From Massilia sp. Root133 (lineage in GTDB: Bacteria > Pseudomonadota > Gammaproteobacteria > Burkholderiales > Burkholderiaceae_D): 64,000 bases of DNA. Shown here one piece after another: positions 1-15,000 of the stretch. The notes under the pieces were generated by a model that had not been told where the DNA came from, made no database searches, and saw nothing but the letters and a program-made list of their open reading frames with translations. Position 1 is the first letter of the stretch; each line of letters opens with the position of its first letter. The translations under genes and the position numbers were made by a program. The stretch covers positions 595,110-659,109 of the forward strand of contig NZ_LMEW01000012.1 of the NCBI RefSeq assembly GCF_001426525.1. Direction: 5' to 3'.

Positions 1-2
1 CA

Positions 3-3000
3 ATCGGACGCCTGACCGAATACAAGTACAACGCCAACGGCGACCGCACGGAGACCATTACGTACGCCACACTCGTGGCCCCGCTGCCGTTCATGGCGCG
101 TACGCTCGACCTGGCGCGGGCCGTCGCATCCCAGCTCGACCAGGCGTTGCACCTGACGCTGGACAGTGTCCGTCCGGCTGCCAGCGCGACCGACGTGAAA
201 ACGTGGAATTTGTACGATGCTGACGATCGCCTCGTCTGGCAGATTGATGCGCTCGGCTACGCTACGCAAACGCTGTACGACGGCGAGTCACGCGCTTACG
301 CGACTAATCGGCTGGCGACGCCGGTCGATATGTCGCTGCTGAGGGACGGCAGCGACGTCGCGCTGAAACTGTTGGGCAGTAGCACGTCCGTGCAACTGAG
401 TGAAACCCGGGCGTCGAGCACTGCCGGGGCACACACCTACGTGGCTGTCGTCACTGCCGCCGGCACCAATGTGGTGAGTGGCACGGTATCGTTCTTTGCA
501 GGTTCGGTGCTGCTGGGCAGCGCGGCCGTCGTCAATAACGTGGCTACCTTTACCGCGCTGAGCCTGCCGGCCGGTCATTCGGACATCGCGGCCGTGTATT
601 CGGGCGATGCTGCCAACACGGGCAGCACTTCGAAGGTCCTGGAGGCCGATGCGCCCCAGTCCCAGCCGAGCAGCGTCACGCTATCCGCAGACCTGTCAGG
701 CGCCGTCTATGGCGCACCGCTCGGTTTGTCCGCGAAAGTCAGTGGCACCAATCCGTCGGGCATGGTGGCTTTCTTCAGTGACGACACTGCCATCGGCTAT
801 GCCGTAGTGCGGAATGGCGTCGCCGCGCTGTCGCTTAGCACCCTTCCGGTTGGCGCGCACAGTCTGAAGGCCGTGTACCTCGGCGATGCGGCCAATGCCG
901 GCAGCACGTCGAACCTGTTTACGGAAACGATCGGCCTGGCGCAGAGTACTGTGACGGTGACCTCGTCGGACAGTACGACCAACGTCGGTAGCGAGATCAC
1001 GCTGACGGCATCGGTCAGCGGCGTTCGCCCGACCGGCACGGTCACGTTCTATGACCAGAACGGCGAGGTGCTTGGCACGGGGCAGGTGATCAATGGCGTG
1101 GCGACGGCCGGCATCAAAAACGTAGTGGTCGGCGTCACCCATGTGGTCGCGGCGTATTCGGGCGACATCCATAATGCGGGCAGTGTGTCGTCGGCGTTCG
1201 ACGAGACGGTCGAGACCGCGATTTCGCATACCGCGTTGTATGTGGACACGTTCGATGTTTCGAACGGAACGTTGACGACATTAACCGCAAGGGTCACCGG
1301 ATTCAACCCACAGGGCGAGGTCGATTTCTACGGGCCGGGTAACAAGTTTCTGGGTTGCGCGACGATTTCCAACGGCAACGCCTCGTTGCCACTGCTGAAC
1401 CTCGGCGTTCAGCCGGACGACATCCGCGCTGTTTATTCCGGTGACGCCAATAACGCCACGAGCGTCGCTCAGCGCTTGAACAGCCTACCGACTTTGGTGA
1501 CGCTGACCACTACCCAGTCTGACACGACGGCCACCATCGGTAATACGTGGTACCTATATCCAAAGGTTGCGGGTGCGGCGCCGGGCGGCATGATGACCCT
1601 TCTCGACGATACCGGCAATGTCCTTCAGCGTGCGGTGATCGATTCCCTCTCCGATACGACCATGTCAATGACGATTGCGCTGCCGGCCGGGCAGCACAAT
1701 CTGACGTTGGTTTACGTCGGTGTTGGCAATGCAGCGCCTGTCGTGAAGCCAGTGTGTTTGATGGTGAAGCCAGCATCGAGCTCGACTTCGGTGACGGTGA
1801 GTGACCCTTACGCTCGTGTGGGCCAGAGCGTCGTGTATACGGCAAAGATCAACGGTTGGCAAAATCCGGCCCCGATCAGCGGTCAGGTACAGTTCAAGAA
1901 CGCGGCGACTGGCGTCGTGCTCGGTACGGTGCCAGTGGTGGATGGTGTTGCGACCCTGAATTCCGAAATCATGACCGGATCATCGGGCCTTGTGTACGCC
2001 TACTATCTGGGCGACAGCTACCGTGCCGCATCAAGCGCTTCGGTGTATGTGTCGAACCAGGTCGTCACCGACAATCCGCGCCCAGTGGTCACCTTGTCCG
2101 CGAGCTCGACCACGCTCGAGCAGGCCGCGCCGTTGACCTTGACGGCCACCGTCGCCACGGCAGATGGTTCGAACAATGCGGCATTGATAAATTCGACGGT
2201 GTCGTTTTATAACGGCAGCGTGTTGCTTGGCAGTTCGCGCACCAATGCGGCCGGTGTAGCCACGTTGACTACGTCGATCGTCGCTGTCGGCACCGCGCAC
2301 ATCACTGCGGCGGCGGTTCGGATGACTTCCGGCGGCTACCCGAGCAATAACCTGAGCGAGCAGGCCATCACGGATGTCATCGATGTATGCGTCAAGCCGT
2401 CTGCTGCGCCGCCGGCAACTTCGTCGGATAACCGCCCCGTCAGCACGACGACACTCACGTTCAGCCCATCAAGCTTGAACTCGAATTCGTCGACCACGGT
2501 CGACGCACCGATTACGCTGACCGCTACCGTCGCCGGCGGCAGCATCCCGAGTTACACGCCGGTGGCGTTCTACAACCGCGGTACGTTGGTGGGCGTGGGA
2601 CGCTGGGACGGATCCTCCGCGTCGATCAATCTCGGCAGGCTGCCGGCCGGAGATTATGCATTTACCGCTGTGTTCGGCGGGGTGAGCGGCCTGCGACCGA
2701 GTGAATCGGCCACGCGTACATTGGCCGTCAAGACCGTCGCGACGACGACGCAGCTCCTTGTCAATCCGGTGGAGGGCGGGGCGCGCAACGAATATCGCCT
2801 GCTTGCACAGGTGGGCGGGCTGTATGTTGCACACGGAAAGGTGAATTTCTACAACGGCACCCAGTTGCTGGGGCAGGGGGAACTCAGTAACGGCGTCGCC
2901 GTACTGAATGTAGCGCTGCCGGGTGGCCCGGCCTCACTGCAGGCTGAGTATACCGGTGATGCGGCTAGCAGTGCCAGTCAGTCTGCAGTGGTCAACCGAA

Positions 3001-6000
3001 CTGTATTCAATGTGGCTACCGAGGTCGTGCTGACCAGTTCGGCCGCTAGTACAGCCATCGGCACGCCGCTGGTCCTCAGCGCCAGCGTCAAAGGCATCGA
3101 TCCGCACGGCGTAGTAACGTTTTTCGACGGCGATACGCTGCTTGGCAGCGCCTACCTGAATCATGGCACGGCGACGTTCACGGTCGCCAACCTGCCGTTG
3201 GGTAGCCGATCGCTGCGCGCGTTCTACACGCACGACCCCGAGAATGGGCTGAATGGCCCGGCAAGTTCGAACATCCTGACCCAAACGGTCGAACGCAGCC
3301 ACGACTTCGTGCTGATCGCCGACCGTACCCGCGTCATCGGCAACACCCCTCTGACGCTGACGGCAACGTTTGGAGATACTGCGGCCACCGGCAGTGTGCG
3401 CTTCATGGACGGCGATATCGTGCTCGGCACGGCCACCATTTCCAACGGCCAGGCCGTCCTCACCTGCCAGCCGCAAGTGAGCGGAACACGCCACTTGCGT
3501 GCGGAATACGATGGCGATGGAGTGGTGTCTGCGACGTCCTCGACATCGGTGGAGATGGCCGTGATGGCCGAGCCGACGACAATCTCGATCTCCAGTGTGA
3601 CGTCGTTGACCAAATATGGCGATCCAGTGACATTGGTCGCGACGGTCGTAGGCGATAATCCGACCGGCACCGTCGCCTTTGTCTCACCGGACGGCAAATC
3701 GTACGGTTGCGCCCCCGTGATCGACGGCGTGGCAACGCTCACCTTGAGCAAAGCGTTGATGCCAGCGACGTACCAGATCACGGCATCTTACTCAGGCGAT
3801 GCGCGTCACGCCAGCAGTGTCGCGGGCACGCTCACGCAGACCGTTACTGCGCTTCCAGCGTCGGTTACCCTGAGCAGTCCGGTCAGTTCGCTGGCGATGG
3901 GCGACACGCTCGTGTTGACGGCACAACTTGCCCTGAACGGCACTGTGGCTTCCGAAGGTCGCGTAGTTTTCTACGACGGCGATACCAGCCTCGGCTACGT
4001 TTGGCTGCAGGCCGATGGTATCGCAAAGCTGGCCGTGTCGAGCCTGGGTGCGGGCGTGCATAATATCCGCGCCACATATTCGAGCTGGATCGGAGCGTTT
4101 ACCGATAGCGTCGCGAAGAATACGTTGTCGATCGAGGTTACTGGCAAGCCCAGGCCGACGATTTCCGTTACGCCGAGCGGTATGACGACGATCAGCCAGA
4201 GCCTGCCGACCACGCTGCGCGCTACCCTCGCCGGTGGCGCGTCGCCAACCGGCGTCGTCACGTTTAGCGCGGTCGGAGGCGCCAGCGGATCGGCAGGCTA
4301 TTACAAGGTCCTCGGCACGGCTATCGTGGTCAATGGCGTGGCCTCGCTGAACGTCAGCGCCAGCGATGTCGGCAGTGATTATCGTTACGTCGGCGTCAGC
4401 TATGCGGGTGACGCGAACAACGCGACCGCAGTGTTGAACAATGCGGTATGCCTTTCTCGGACGAATGTCACCAAGACCGAGACCCGTACTCCGTCCACGG
4501 TCTCGCTTGGCTACACCACCGACGCGACGGCGCTGGGCAGCCGCCTTTACATGCGCGCCACGATCGCCGATCCGGCCGCGACGGGCACGGTCAGCTTCTA
4601 TTCTGGGGACATCCTGATCGGCAGTGCCAACGTCGTCAAAGGCGAAGCGCTGTTCACGATCTTGCCGAGTACGAACACCCTCAATGTGACTGCGGTGTAT
4701 TCGGGCGACGCTTCCCGTGCGCCGGCAACCTCAGCGGTGGCCGCGACCGCCGCGCAGCCGGCGACCGCGGTGACGTTCATGTTGCCAAACAGCCGGGTAG
4801 TGGCCGGCTCGGCCTTTTCTATCCCGATCAGGGTAGATGGTCCCTACCGTGACGGCACCGTCGAACTCTTCGTCAACGGGGTCAGCCGGGGTACCCGGAG
4901 CATCAGCGGCGGCACGGTCAATATCGATGTGGATGCGGCCGCATGGCCGGCGCCCGGCACTTACAGCGTCCAGGCCAGGTTCACGGCCAGCGGCAACCTG
5001 GCCGCCGGCACGTCCTCGATCGCGCAGTTTGTCGCTGTTGCGCCGACCAGCATGACCCTTAACGTATCGCCGCCCAACCCGAGCGTTGGCGCGGAGGTCA
5101 CGTTCACGTCTGTCGTCAATGGAAATAGTCCGACCGGCGTGGTCACGTTCTACGACGACGACACCGTCATCGGCAGCGCCAACGTGGTCAATGGCGTGGC
5201 TACATTTACCACGCGTCGAAGCGCACAGGGGAACGCTTACTGGCACGCGGTGTATTCCGGCGATGCACGCAATGCCATTACGTCCGAAAGCTCCACCTAT
5301 TTCCGCAATCCTTCTGCGGTCGTCCAGCCGGTCAGCAGCGCGGTTGATCTTGTCATGGAGGTGGTTACCGGTATAAATGGACCGCAGCAAAAGGTGACGG
5401 CGACGATCACCGGGGTCAAGCCTTCGGGCCTGGTGACGTTCTTCGACCGCAATGGCAAGCCGCTTGGAACCGCCAGCGTGAGCAAGACTGACCTGGTTGG
5501 ACAGGGCAGGGCGGTATTCGTGCTGCCGGGTTACATCGACGGCCAGGGCGTGGTGAGCGCCACGTATTCTGGCGACGCGGTTAACGCGACCAGTGTCTCG
5601 TCACCTGTCCAGGTGCCGAATACACCCGCGCAGATCGCTATCTCGAGCTCCAACGCACTACCGACCCAGGGCGTACCGTTTACATTGCGCGCCGACGTCG
5701 CCGGCTTGCATCCGGGCGGCACGGTCGTGTTCTTCGGCCGGGACAACAAGGAGATCGGACGGGCCCCAATTGTCGACGGCAGCGCCAGCATTTCGGTCGA
5801 CACGCTGCCGGCCGGCGCGAACAACATTACCGCCATGTACGCGGGAGATGCCAACAACGGCTTCGTCATCGGCAACTTCGTCCAACAAGTTGCGCAGTCG
5901 CCGACGTCGATCTCACTCGACATTCCGGACGGCCAGCACGCCCAAGGTGCGCCGGTGATCCTGACGGCGACAGTGTCTCGACCGGGAAATGGCTACGCCA

Positions 6001-9000
6001 CTGGCAACGTCACGTTCTACAACGGTGCGACCGCCATCGGCCGTGCCGACCTGTTCAACGGCCACGCCGTCCTGTCCCTCAGCAATCTCCCGGTCGGGTC
6101 GAACCAGTTGAGCGTCCGCTACGGCGGAGACGCCAACAACATCGCATCGCGCTCCGAAGCGGCCGAGCAGGTCACCGTCTCCGCGCAGGTCCCAACGACG
6201 ATTTCCGTCTCGAGTTCTCCCTCCCAGATCGTCAGTGGCCAGAAGTTTACGTTGACGGCAAAGGTGACAGGTTCTTCTGGACAGCCGGTGACCGGCCTAG
6301 TGACCTTCTTCAGTACTTACGAGGCCATTGGAACGGCCAGAGTGGTAAATGGAGTCGCCACGCTGGAATCGACGTACTACGGCTCGTCTGCATTTGTATC
6401 GGCAGCGTATTCGGGCGATGGCGCGAATGCTCCAAGCGACGCCGGCGATGGGCTCTACATCGCCAACGTTATAGGAAGCATCGCCGCGCCCGCAAAGACA
6501 ACGTCGCCGAGCAATATCTCGTTCGAGGCGACACCGGCTGCCGTCACCTATGGCCAATCGTCCAGGTTGCACGTCAGCGTGACAGGCGTCGACAGTACCC
6601 ATCCCCCCACCGGTTCTGTCGTTTTCTTTGACGGAAGGCGCGTCGTTGGCAGTGCGCCTGTCGTCGATGGGAGCGCCACGTTGGACTTCAGCGACTTCAA
6701 ATCGGCGACAACGCAGTTGACAGCCGTCTACTCCGGCGACCAGTACAACTCGCCGACCTCACGAGCAAACGGCGTGGTGCGAACGCTGACGATGGCACCC
6801 GCGACGATCAATCCGGTTCTTCGCGTGGATCGGCTGACGACGGGTGATCCACGTTATTTGCGCCTGGAGGCGACTGTCGCCTATCCGACCAGCGCGATGG
6901 CTGCACAGCTCGACGGCAACTCGACCGTGGAGTTTTTTGTTGGTACAAAATCGGTCGGTGTAGCGACCGTGCTTGGCGGCCAGGCGGTCCTCGATAATGT
7001 CGAACCGAACATGATCGGCAGCGGCGCAGTTACCGCGATCTACCATGGCGACACGTACTACTCGAATATACGCGCGACGGGCACCTCTGAGGCGGTCATC
7101 GTGAGCGTTCCGGCCGACCCACTCAAGGTCCGGCTGAGTGTCAGTCCGGATGCGTCAGTAGCCGGCGCCACGGTTACCCTGACAGCAAGGCCGAACTATA
7201 ACAGTTACCGCACCGTCAACTCCGGGTCGTTCAGCTTTTTCGACGGCGATGTGCTGCTCGGCAGTGTAAGCGCAACCGATGACTATTTGAGTCCGAGCCT
7301 CACCATTACGAACGTCGCGGCAGGTCAGCACCAATACCGCGTGGTGTATTCCGGTAATTCGGCGCAGGCAGTCGACATCTCGTATTCTGCGCCGATATCG
7401 TATGTAGTCGGTCGCCCGGCAACTGCAACTATCACTGCGACCGAAATGGCGCTCGATGCCCAGAGCAACGTCGTTAGCTGGTCAAGCCCAACGGCCGTAA
7501 CTGCCAAGGTTACGGTGACGGTTGCCGGCACGCCGACGCCGACCGGAACGATCGTCCTGTACAGCAGTGACAAAGGCGAACGCCTCGGCTCGGCCCAACT
7601 GGTGGGTGGCCAGGCCGTGTTTTTGGTACCCGCAAATAAGATGGCGGATTTCGGCCACTATTACAACATGGTGTATTCAGGCGACGACCGCAATGAGGCA
7701 GCAGAGGTCAGGAACGTCGCTTATGGTAGTGGTCACGGTGGTGGCCTCGTCAGCAAATTTGACGACAAAGTCGTGCTGTCGAGCCGCCCGGACCCGCTCA
7801 ACCGTTCGGGCATGGTCGAGTTATACGCATCTGTCAAGGGCGCAGATCCGACAGGCGTCATTACATTCAGGGACGCTTATGGCAATGTGCTGGGCGCCAG
7901 CGCGGTTCAGAACGGGGAGGCCAGCCTGATCGTGCGGATCCCCGCAGACGGATTGTCCGGTGTGACCGCGTATTATGCGGGCGACGTCTACAATGTCGCG
8001 CGCCTGGAGACCTACACCACGCCGGGTTCGAGCAACCTTGGCTCGACCACGACCACGCTGAGTGCTTCCGGGAACACGGTCACCCTCGGGACGAGCGTCG
8101 TGCTAACCGCGCAAGTCACCGGCGCCAGGTCGCCGGGCGGTAGCGTGACGTTCTACGACGGTTCGACCATCCTGGGCACGGTGGCCCTGCAGAACGGCAC
8201 TGCCGTGTTGGCGACGACCGCACTGATTGCCGGCACCAACCACCTGACGGCCGTGTACACGGGCGATGCCGCGAACGCGGCGAGCATGTCGGCTGCCGTG
8301 GACGAAACCATCATTGGCGCGCCGGTCACGGTCAAGCTCCAGGCGCCGGCTGGACCGGTGCGTCAGGGCGCCGCCGTCACCTATACGGCGACCGTTGACG
8401 GCAATGTTCCCGGTGGGCTCGTGACCTTCATCAGCGGCAAGACGGTTCTGGGCACTGCCGCGGTAGTACGCGGCGTCGCCACGCTCAACTTGCCGAGCAA
8501 TGCATTCGACGTCGGCACCGCCACCGTCGTGGCTTCGTATGCCGGCGACGCGGCCAATGCACCGGCGATTTCTCGAGCCGTGCAGCATACGGTGATCGCG
8601 GGTGTGCGCCAGGTTGTCATCGGCGCGTGCGCGTCCGACCGTAAGGTGTGGAACTGCGTGGATGCCGATGGCAGACTTCGCGTCAGCGTCGACGCCGAGA
8701 ATTATCCGACCGAGTATTTCTACGATGCGGCCAATCGCCTGGTGAAGACCGTGGTCTACTCGCGAACGCTTTGGTCAATCGGCGGCGGCCCTTCGTACGA
8801 AGACGGCGGTGACAGCTACGACTACATCAGCTTCTACCTCCCCTCGGCTAATAGTGCCGACCGCGTAGTGTACAGCTACTACGACAACATGGGCAGAAAG
8901 GTCGGCGAGGTCGACGCCGAGGGCTACCTGTCCGAGTACGTGTACGACAACGCCAGCCGCGTTATTGACACGATCCGCTACGCCACGCCAGCACGCGCCC

Positions 9001-12000
9001 CGGTCAGCACGATCTCGACGCTGGCTTCGCTGCGTCCTGCCGCCAATGCGGATGATCATCACACCAGGAACGCGTACGACTTGAATGGCCGGCTCACACG
9101 TCAGACCGCGGCCGACGGCACCGTCACCGAATACACTTACGACATCGACGGCAACCTGACGTCCACCATGCGCGCGCGCGGAACCGGCGATGCGCGAGGT
9201 ACGCTCAAGCGCTACGACACACTGGGTCGCCTCGCGGCGCAACTTGATGGACTCGGTACAGCTCTGATCGTGGACGGCATGAACGCAGCCGAGGTCGATG
9301 CAGTCTGGGCCGAACATGGCACTCGCTACACCTACGACATTGCCGGCCGCCTGACCAGCACGAATGCGTCGAAGGGCCAGCGCAACGTGTATTTCTACGA
9401 CGACGAAGGCCAATTGCGCTTTACTGTCAACGCGCTCGGCGAGGTGATCGAAAACGAATACGACACACTGGGACGTCAGACGGCTACGACGCATTATGCG
9501 ACACGGGTTCCGGAAAAGGCCGTGACGGCCATGGCCGGCGGTCTGCTGTCGGACACGGAAAATGCAGCCGCCTTGGTGGCGCTGGCTGTAGCGCGCGACG
9601 CACAGGCGGCGCAGAACAGTGGCAGGCACGCGAAATACGACGCGGAAGGTAACGTCATCGAACATACCGACGCGATGGGCTATGTCAGCAGCGCGACGTA
9701 CAACGCGTTCAGAGAAGTGGTTGCGAGCACGCAACCGGGCACGATCGGCGGTGCCGACGTGATCACCATCCACAAGTACGACCACCGTGGGCTCGAGACT
9801 TCGACTGTGCAGCGCACTGACAGGATCTACGTTTCCCGGAGCACACAGTACGACCCATTCGGACGCGTAATCCGCAGCTCCGACGCCAACGGCAATGTCA
9901 GCCAGACCAGCTACGACCGCCTGGGCCGCGTGGTGCAGACCATGGACGCGGCCGGCGGTAAGCGCAGCACTACTTATGATGCGTTCGACCGTCAACTGAC
10001 TACGAGCGATGCACTTAATAACGTGACACGCTACGCCTATGAAACGGCAGCGCGTAGCATCACCGTGACGACGCCGGAAAACGTGGCCACGACAACGCTG
10101 ATGACGCGCAATGGCCAGGTGCTGAGTGTCAGGGACGGCAACGCCAACACCACGAGCTATCACTACGACGACAACGGTAACCTGCTCGACGTCGTGACGG
10201 CAGCGGGCTCGGTCATCCATCAGTACGACGCCGCCAATCGCCTCGTGCTCACCCCCGACGCGAACGGCACGGAAGTGACCTACACGTACGATGCTGCCAA
10301 CCGTCAGTTGAGCCGTACAGTCGACGAACAGGGATTGAACCTCTGCACGCGTTATGAGTATGACGCCCAAGGCCACGTCGTGCGTGTTACCGACCCGTCG
10401 GGTGTTGTCACGACCACCGAGTACGACCTGGATGGAGCGAAGGTCAGCCAGACTTACGATGCCGGCGGCGCGAAGCTCAAGACTGTGTACACGAACGACG
10501 AGCGTGGCCAGGTCGTGCGGGTTCAGTTGCCTGGCGGGGAACTGACCGACTATGTGTACGACGACCTGGGCCGCCGTATCCGCGCCGTTAACGATCCATC
10601 CGGTCTGGCACTGACGGAGAACTACGAGTACGACAAGAACGGCAATGTCATTGCCAAAGTCGACCCGAACGGCAACCGCATCCGCTATGTCTACGACGGC
10701 TTGAATCGTCTGGTCTACACGATCGACGCATTAGGCTATGTGAAGCAGAACAGCTACGACGCGCAAGGTCGGCTGACGCGCACGATCGAGTATGCCAAAG
10801 CGGTCACCCTGAGCAGCCTGACCGCCAACCCGACCTTGACCGCCGTCACCAATGCGTTAACGAGCTCCAGCACTTTCGACATCGTCAACCACCATGTCTA
10901 CGACAAGGATGGGCGCGTGGCCTACGATGTCGATGGCCTGGGCGGCGTGACGGCTTACCAATACGATGGTAACGGCAACGTGATCAGCCGCCTGACGTAC
11001 GCGAACCGCATCAACATGTCTGGTTGGACTCCAGGCACCGCGCCCACTCCGCAGACTGACAGCACGCGTGACATGCTGGTACGCACTGTCTATGATGTGC
11101 TGAACCGTCCGATCTACGTGATCGATGGCACCGGCGCCGTCAGCGCCATGTCGTACGACGCTTCGGGCAACCTGCTCGAAAGCGTCCGCTATGCTCATAC
11201 CATCGCCACTACGACGCCAGCCACGGCGGCAGCCGTGTCAGCGGCCCTGGCCGCCGTGGCGGATTCCAGTGTCGACGCGCATGTGCGCTACCGCTACGAC
11301 AGCGTCGGTCGCAAATCGTGGGAAGTCGACGGCCATGGACAGGTCACCGGCTATACCTATGATGACGCCGGCAACCTGACGAAGACGGTGGCGTATGCGA
11401 AGAAAATTACTCCGCAAGATGAGCCATTCACTGTCCACGCCAGCAGCGCCGATCGAGTCACCCTGATGGGCTATGATGTCCTGCACCGCATGACGGTGCA
11501 GGTCGATCCGGATGGCGTGGTGACGCACCGGAGTTTCGACCCTAATGGCAATGTCGTTAGCGTAGTCATACACGCATCGAAAGTGCCAGCGCCGACCTCC
11601 GTGAGCACTATTGCGCTGGCCGACCAAGTGTCCACGAATTCGTCGCGCGATCACATCGTGCGTAGTGTCTACGATTCGGCCAACCGCGAAATTTATCGCG
11701 TCGACAGCCTGGGTTTCGTCATCGAACAGCATTACGACGCCAACGGCAAGGTCATCTCCCGCGTCGAGTACGCGAACGCGATCCCAACCACGACCTTGGC
11801 GACGCTGGACGCGGTGTCGGCAGCGGTTTCCAGGAACGCCGCTGATGGCCGGGCGGTGTGCACGCGCTATGTGTACGACGCGGACGGCATGCTGATCTGC
11901 AGCATCGACGGCGCCGGTACGGTCAGCAGGTTCGGCTATGATGCGGCCGGCAACCAGATCTCTCAAATCGTCTACGCGCAAAAATACACCGGCTCGACCA

Positions 12001-15000
12001 GTCTTGCGCCGGGCTCCGTCCCGACCATGACGAGCTCGGCATACGACGTAGCCAGCTACCGCGTATACGACGCAGCCAACCGGTTGGCCTGGAGCATTGA
12101 TGGCACTGGCGGCGTCACCCGCTACAGCTACGACGGCAAGGGGCAGCTCATCGAAACTCGGGCGTACGCGACCCGTATCAACCTGTCCGGCTACATTGCT
12201 GGCAGCGTCCCGACTGTGGTGGCCGCACCAACTGATGCGGTCAGCCGAACCGTATACGATGCTGGCGGACGTCCTGTGTTCACTATCGACGGTGTGGGCC
12301 AGGTCGTCGAGACGAAATACGACGGCGACGGCAATGTGTGCGAGCGTATCCGCTACGCGAATCCGGTGCCGCTCGCCACGGCGGCGAATCGTGCTGCGTT
12401 AACGACAGCACTCGGGGCCGGTAATGCGGGCGATCTGCATGAGCGCTTCGTGTATGACAGCGCCGGTCGGGTATTGTTCAGGGCCGACCCCACCGGGCAG
12501 GTGACGGGATTTAGTTACGACGCCAATGGAAACGTGATCAAGCAGGTCAGCTATGCCACTGCCGTTGGCGCCAGCGCAGCCTTGTCCAGTGTGCAATCGA
12601 GCAGCCAGGATCTGGTCGTCCTGACGGCCTACGACGCCCACAACCACGCGATCATGCAGATCGACGCGAGCGGACAGATCACGAGCCGGACGTTCGACGC
12701 ATTTGGCAACGTCACGAAGACGGTGGCCTACGCCAATCGCGTGGCGCGCCCGACCGCCGCCAGCGCAACCCTCACGATGACGACGATGGGCAACCTGATC
12801 GTTCCGGACGGCACCAAGGACCGCGTTTCCGTGAGCGTGTTCGACGCCGACCAGAACGAGATCTACAGCATCGATGCGAGAGGCGTCGTCACGGCGCGCC
12901 AATTCGACGCCCAGGGCAACGTTACGAGCCGCACCGTGTACTTCGCGACGGTTGCCGTGCCGGCGGCTGCCGACGCAGCTACGATGGCGACGCTGGTGGC
13001 TGGCATTGCCGACGCTGCGCGCGATGACCAAATGCGCTACGTCTACGACCAGGCAGGACGGGTGCTGTACAGCATCAATACCGCAGGTGACGTAAACAGC
13101 TACACGTACACTGCAGCCGGCCAAGCGATGAGCACGCGCACCTACCTGCGCAAGGCGACGGCAACGACGCCGCTCACGGCAACTGCGCTCGCTGCGCTGG
13201 TGTCGGGGGCGACACCGAATGCGTGCTTCGATTACGTGTACGATGCGGCGAACCGCCTGGCGTATGAGGTGGATGCCACCGGAGGTGTCATCCGTCACGA
13301 ATACGATGGCGAGGGCAACGAAATCAAGCGTACCGCCTACGCAGCGCGCATCAACCGCGCCCAGTTCACGCCGGGGACGGCGCCGGCTGTGACGGCGGAT
13401 GCTCAACGCGACAGCAGTGTGCGCACCGTCTACGATGGGTTGGGGCGCCCGAGTTTCACGATCGACCGCGATGGTTATGTGGTGGCGCTGAGGTACGACG
13501 TGATGGGTAACGTGGCGGAACGTGTCGCCTACGGCCGCCGCATCGATCCCCAGACGCCGGCCACGGCCGCTGCGATATCCGCCGCCGTCCAGCAAACGGC
13601 CGATGCGACGCTCGACACGCGCGACGTGTCGGTTTTCGGCGCCAACGGCCGCCTGGCTTGGTCGATGACCAAGTCCGGCCAAGTGACCGGCTACACTTAC
13701 GATGCGCGTGGCAACATCATCAAGCGCGTTATCTATGCCAAGCCCGTGCCGTGCGGCGCAATGCCGCAAAGCGTGGTCGCCTCGGCGGGCGACAAGGTAA
13801 CGCTGACGGCATACGATGCCGATGGCCGTCCGGTCATCAGCGTCGATGCCACCGGACGCGTCACCAAGCTCGTCTACGACGCAGACGGAAACGTCTTGCA
13901 GCGCATTACATTCGCCAACTTGACGAACGTCCCGACGGCGGATAGCACGCCGATTGATATCGGCTGCCCGCTGCCGGCCGCCGACACCGTCAACGACCGC
14001 GTCGTGCGGAGTGTGTACGACAACGTGGGCCGCGAGATCTACACGATCGACCAGGCCGGCGCTGTTACGGCAACGCGCTACACTGGCTTCGCCATCGAGC
14101 GCACCTCCTATGCCAAGGCCGTTCCCGCGGATACTGCCGCCACCGCCGACGCCCTGGCCGCGGCGGTTCAACTGGTGGCCGACGCCACGCACGACCGCTT
14201 CGAGCGCTCTGTATATGACGCGAGCGGCAAGCTTGTGTCCAGCACGGATGCCTGGGGCAATGTCACACGCTACAAATACGACGTGGCAGGCAACCGAATC
14301 GAGACCGTTACCCCGGAAGGCAAGACGGTGCGCCAGGTCTTCGATACGCATGGCCGTGTGCTTGTCACTGTCAACGAACTGGGCGCCGCCATCGGATTTG
14401 CCTACGATATCTATGGCAATGCGGTCAAGCAGGTCCAATACGGCACCCTGACTAGCTCGACCTCTGATCCAGCTACCCTGAGCGCAACGCCGGCGACGGG
14501 CGACCGCGTCAACTTAATGGCCTACAACCAGAACGGCCAGCTGATCTACGCGATCGATGGCGAAGGCGTGGTCCGTCAGCAGCAGTTCGATGGCGCGGGC
14601 AACATGACGACGCTGACGATCTACGCCACCCGGCTCAACACCGCCACAGTGGCGGCTGGGGCATATGGCGTGGCCGGTATCGCTGCGAAGGTCACCCAGG
14701 TAGCCGCGCAGGATCGCACCAGCCACCAAGTGTTCGATGCTGCCAATCACCTGATCTACAGCGTCGATCCGCTCGGCTTCACGCAGAAGTTCGAGTATGA
14801 CGCGAAGGGCAGCCTGATTGCACGGACCCGCTTCGCCAAGTCTGTGTTCGCGGACGGCGCATTCGGCAACTGGACCGTGGGCGGACTGGACGCGCGCGTG
14901 ACGGTCGACGCGCAGCGCGACCAGACCGAGCACTTCGAGTACAACGTGCTGGGCCAGGTTACCTCGCATACGGATGCCGAGGGTAAGGTCGAGACCACGG

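Noticed and set aside
380..14900. Periodic repeats that could suggest a CRISPR array or tandem satellite.
   Set aside because: The period is coding (about 190-290 nt), diverged at DNA level, and explained by Ig-like and YD protein repeats. No short identical repeats with unique spacers are present anywhere in the window.
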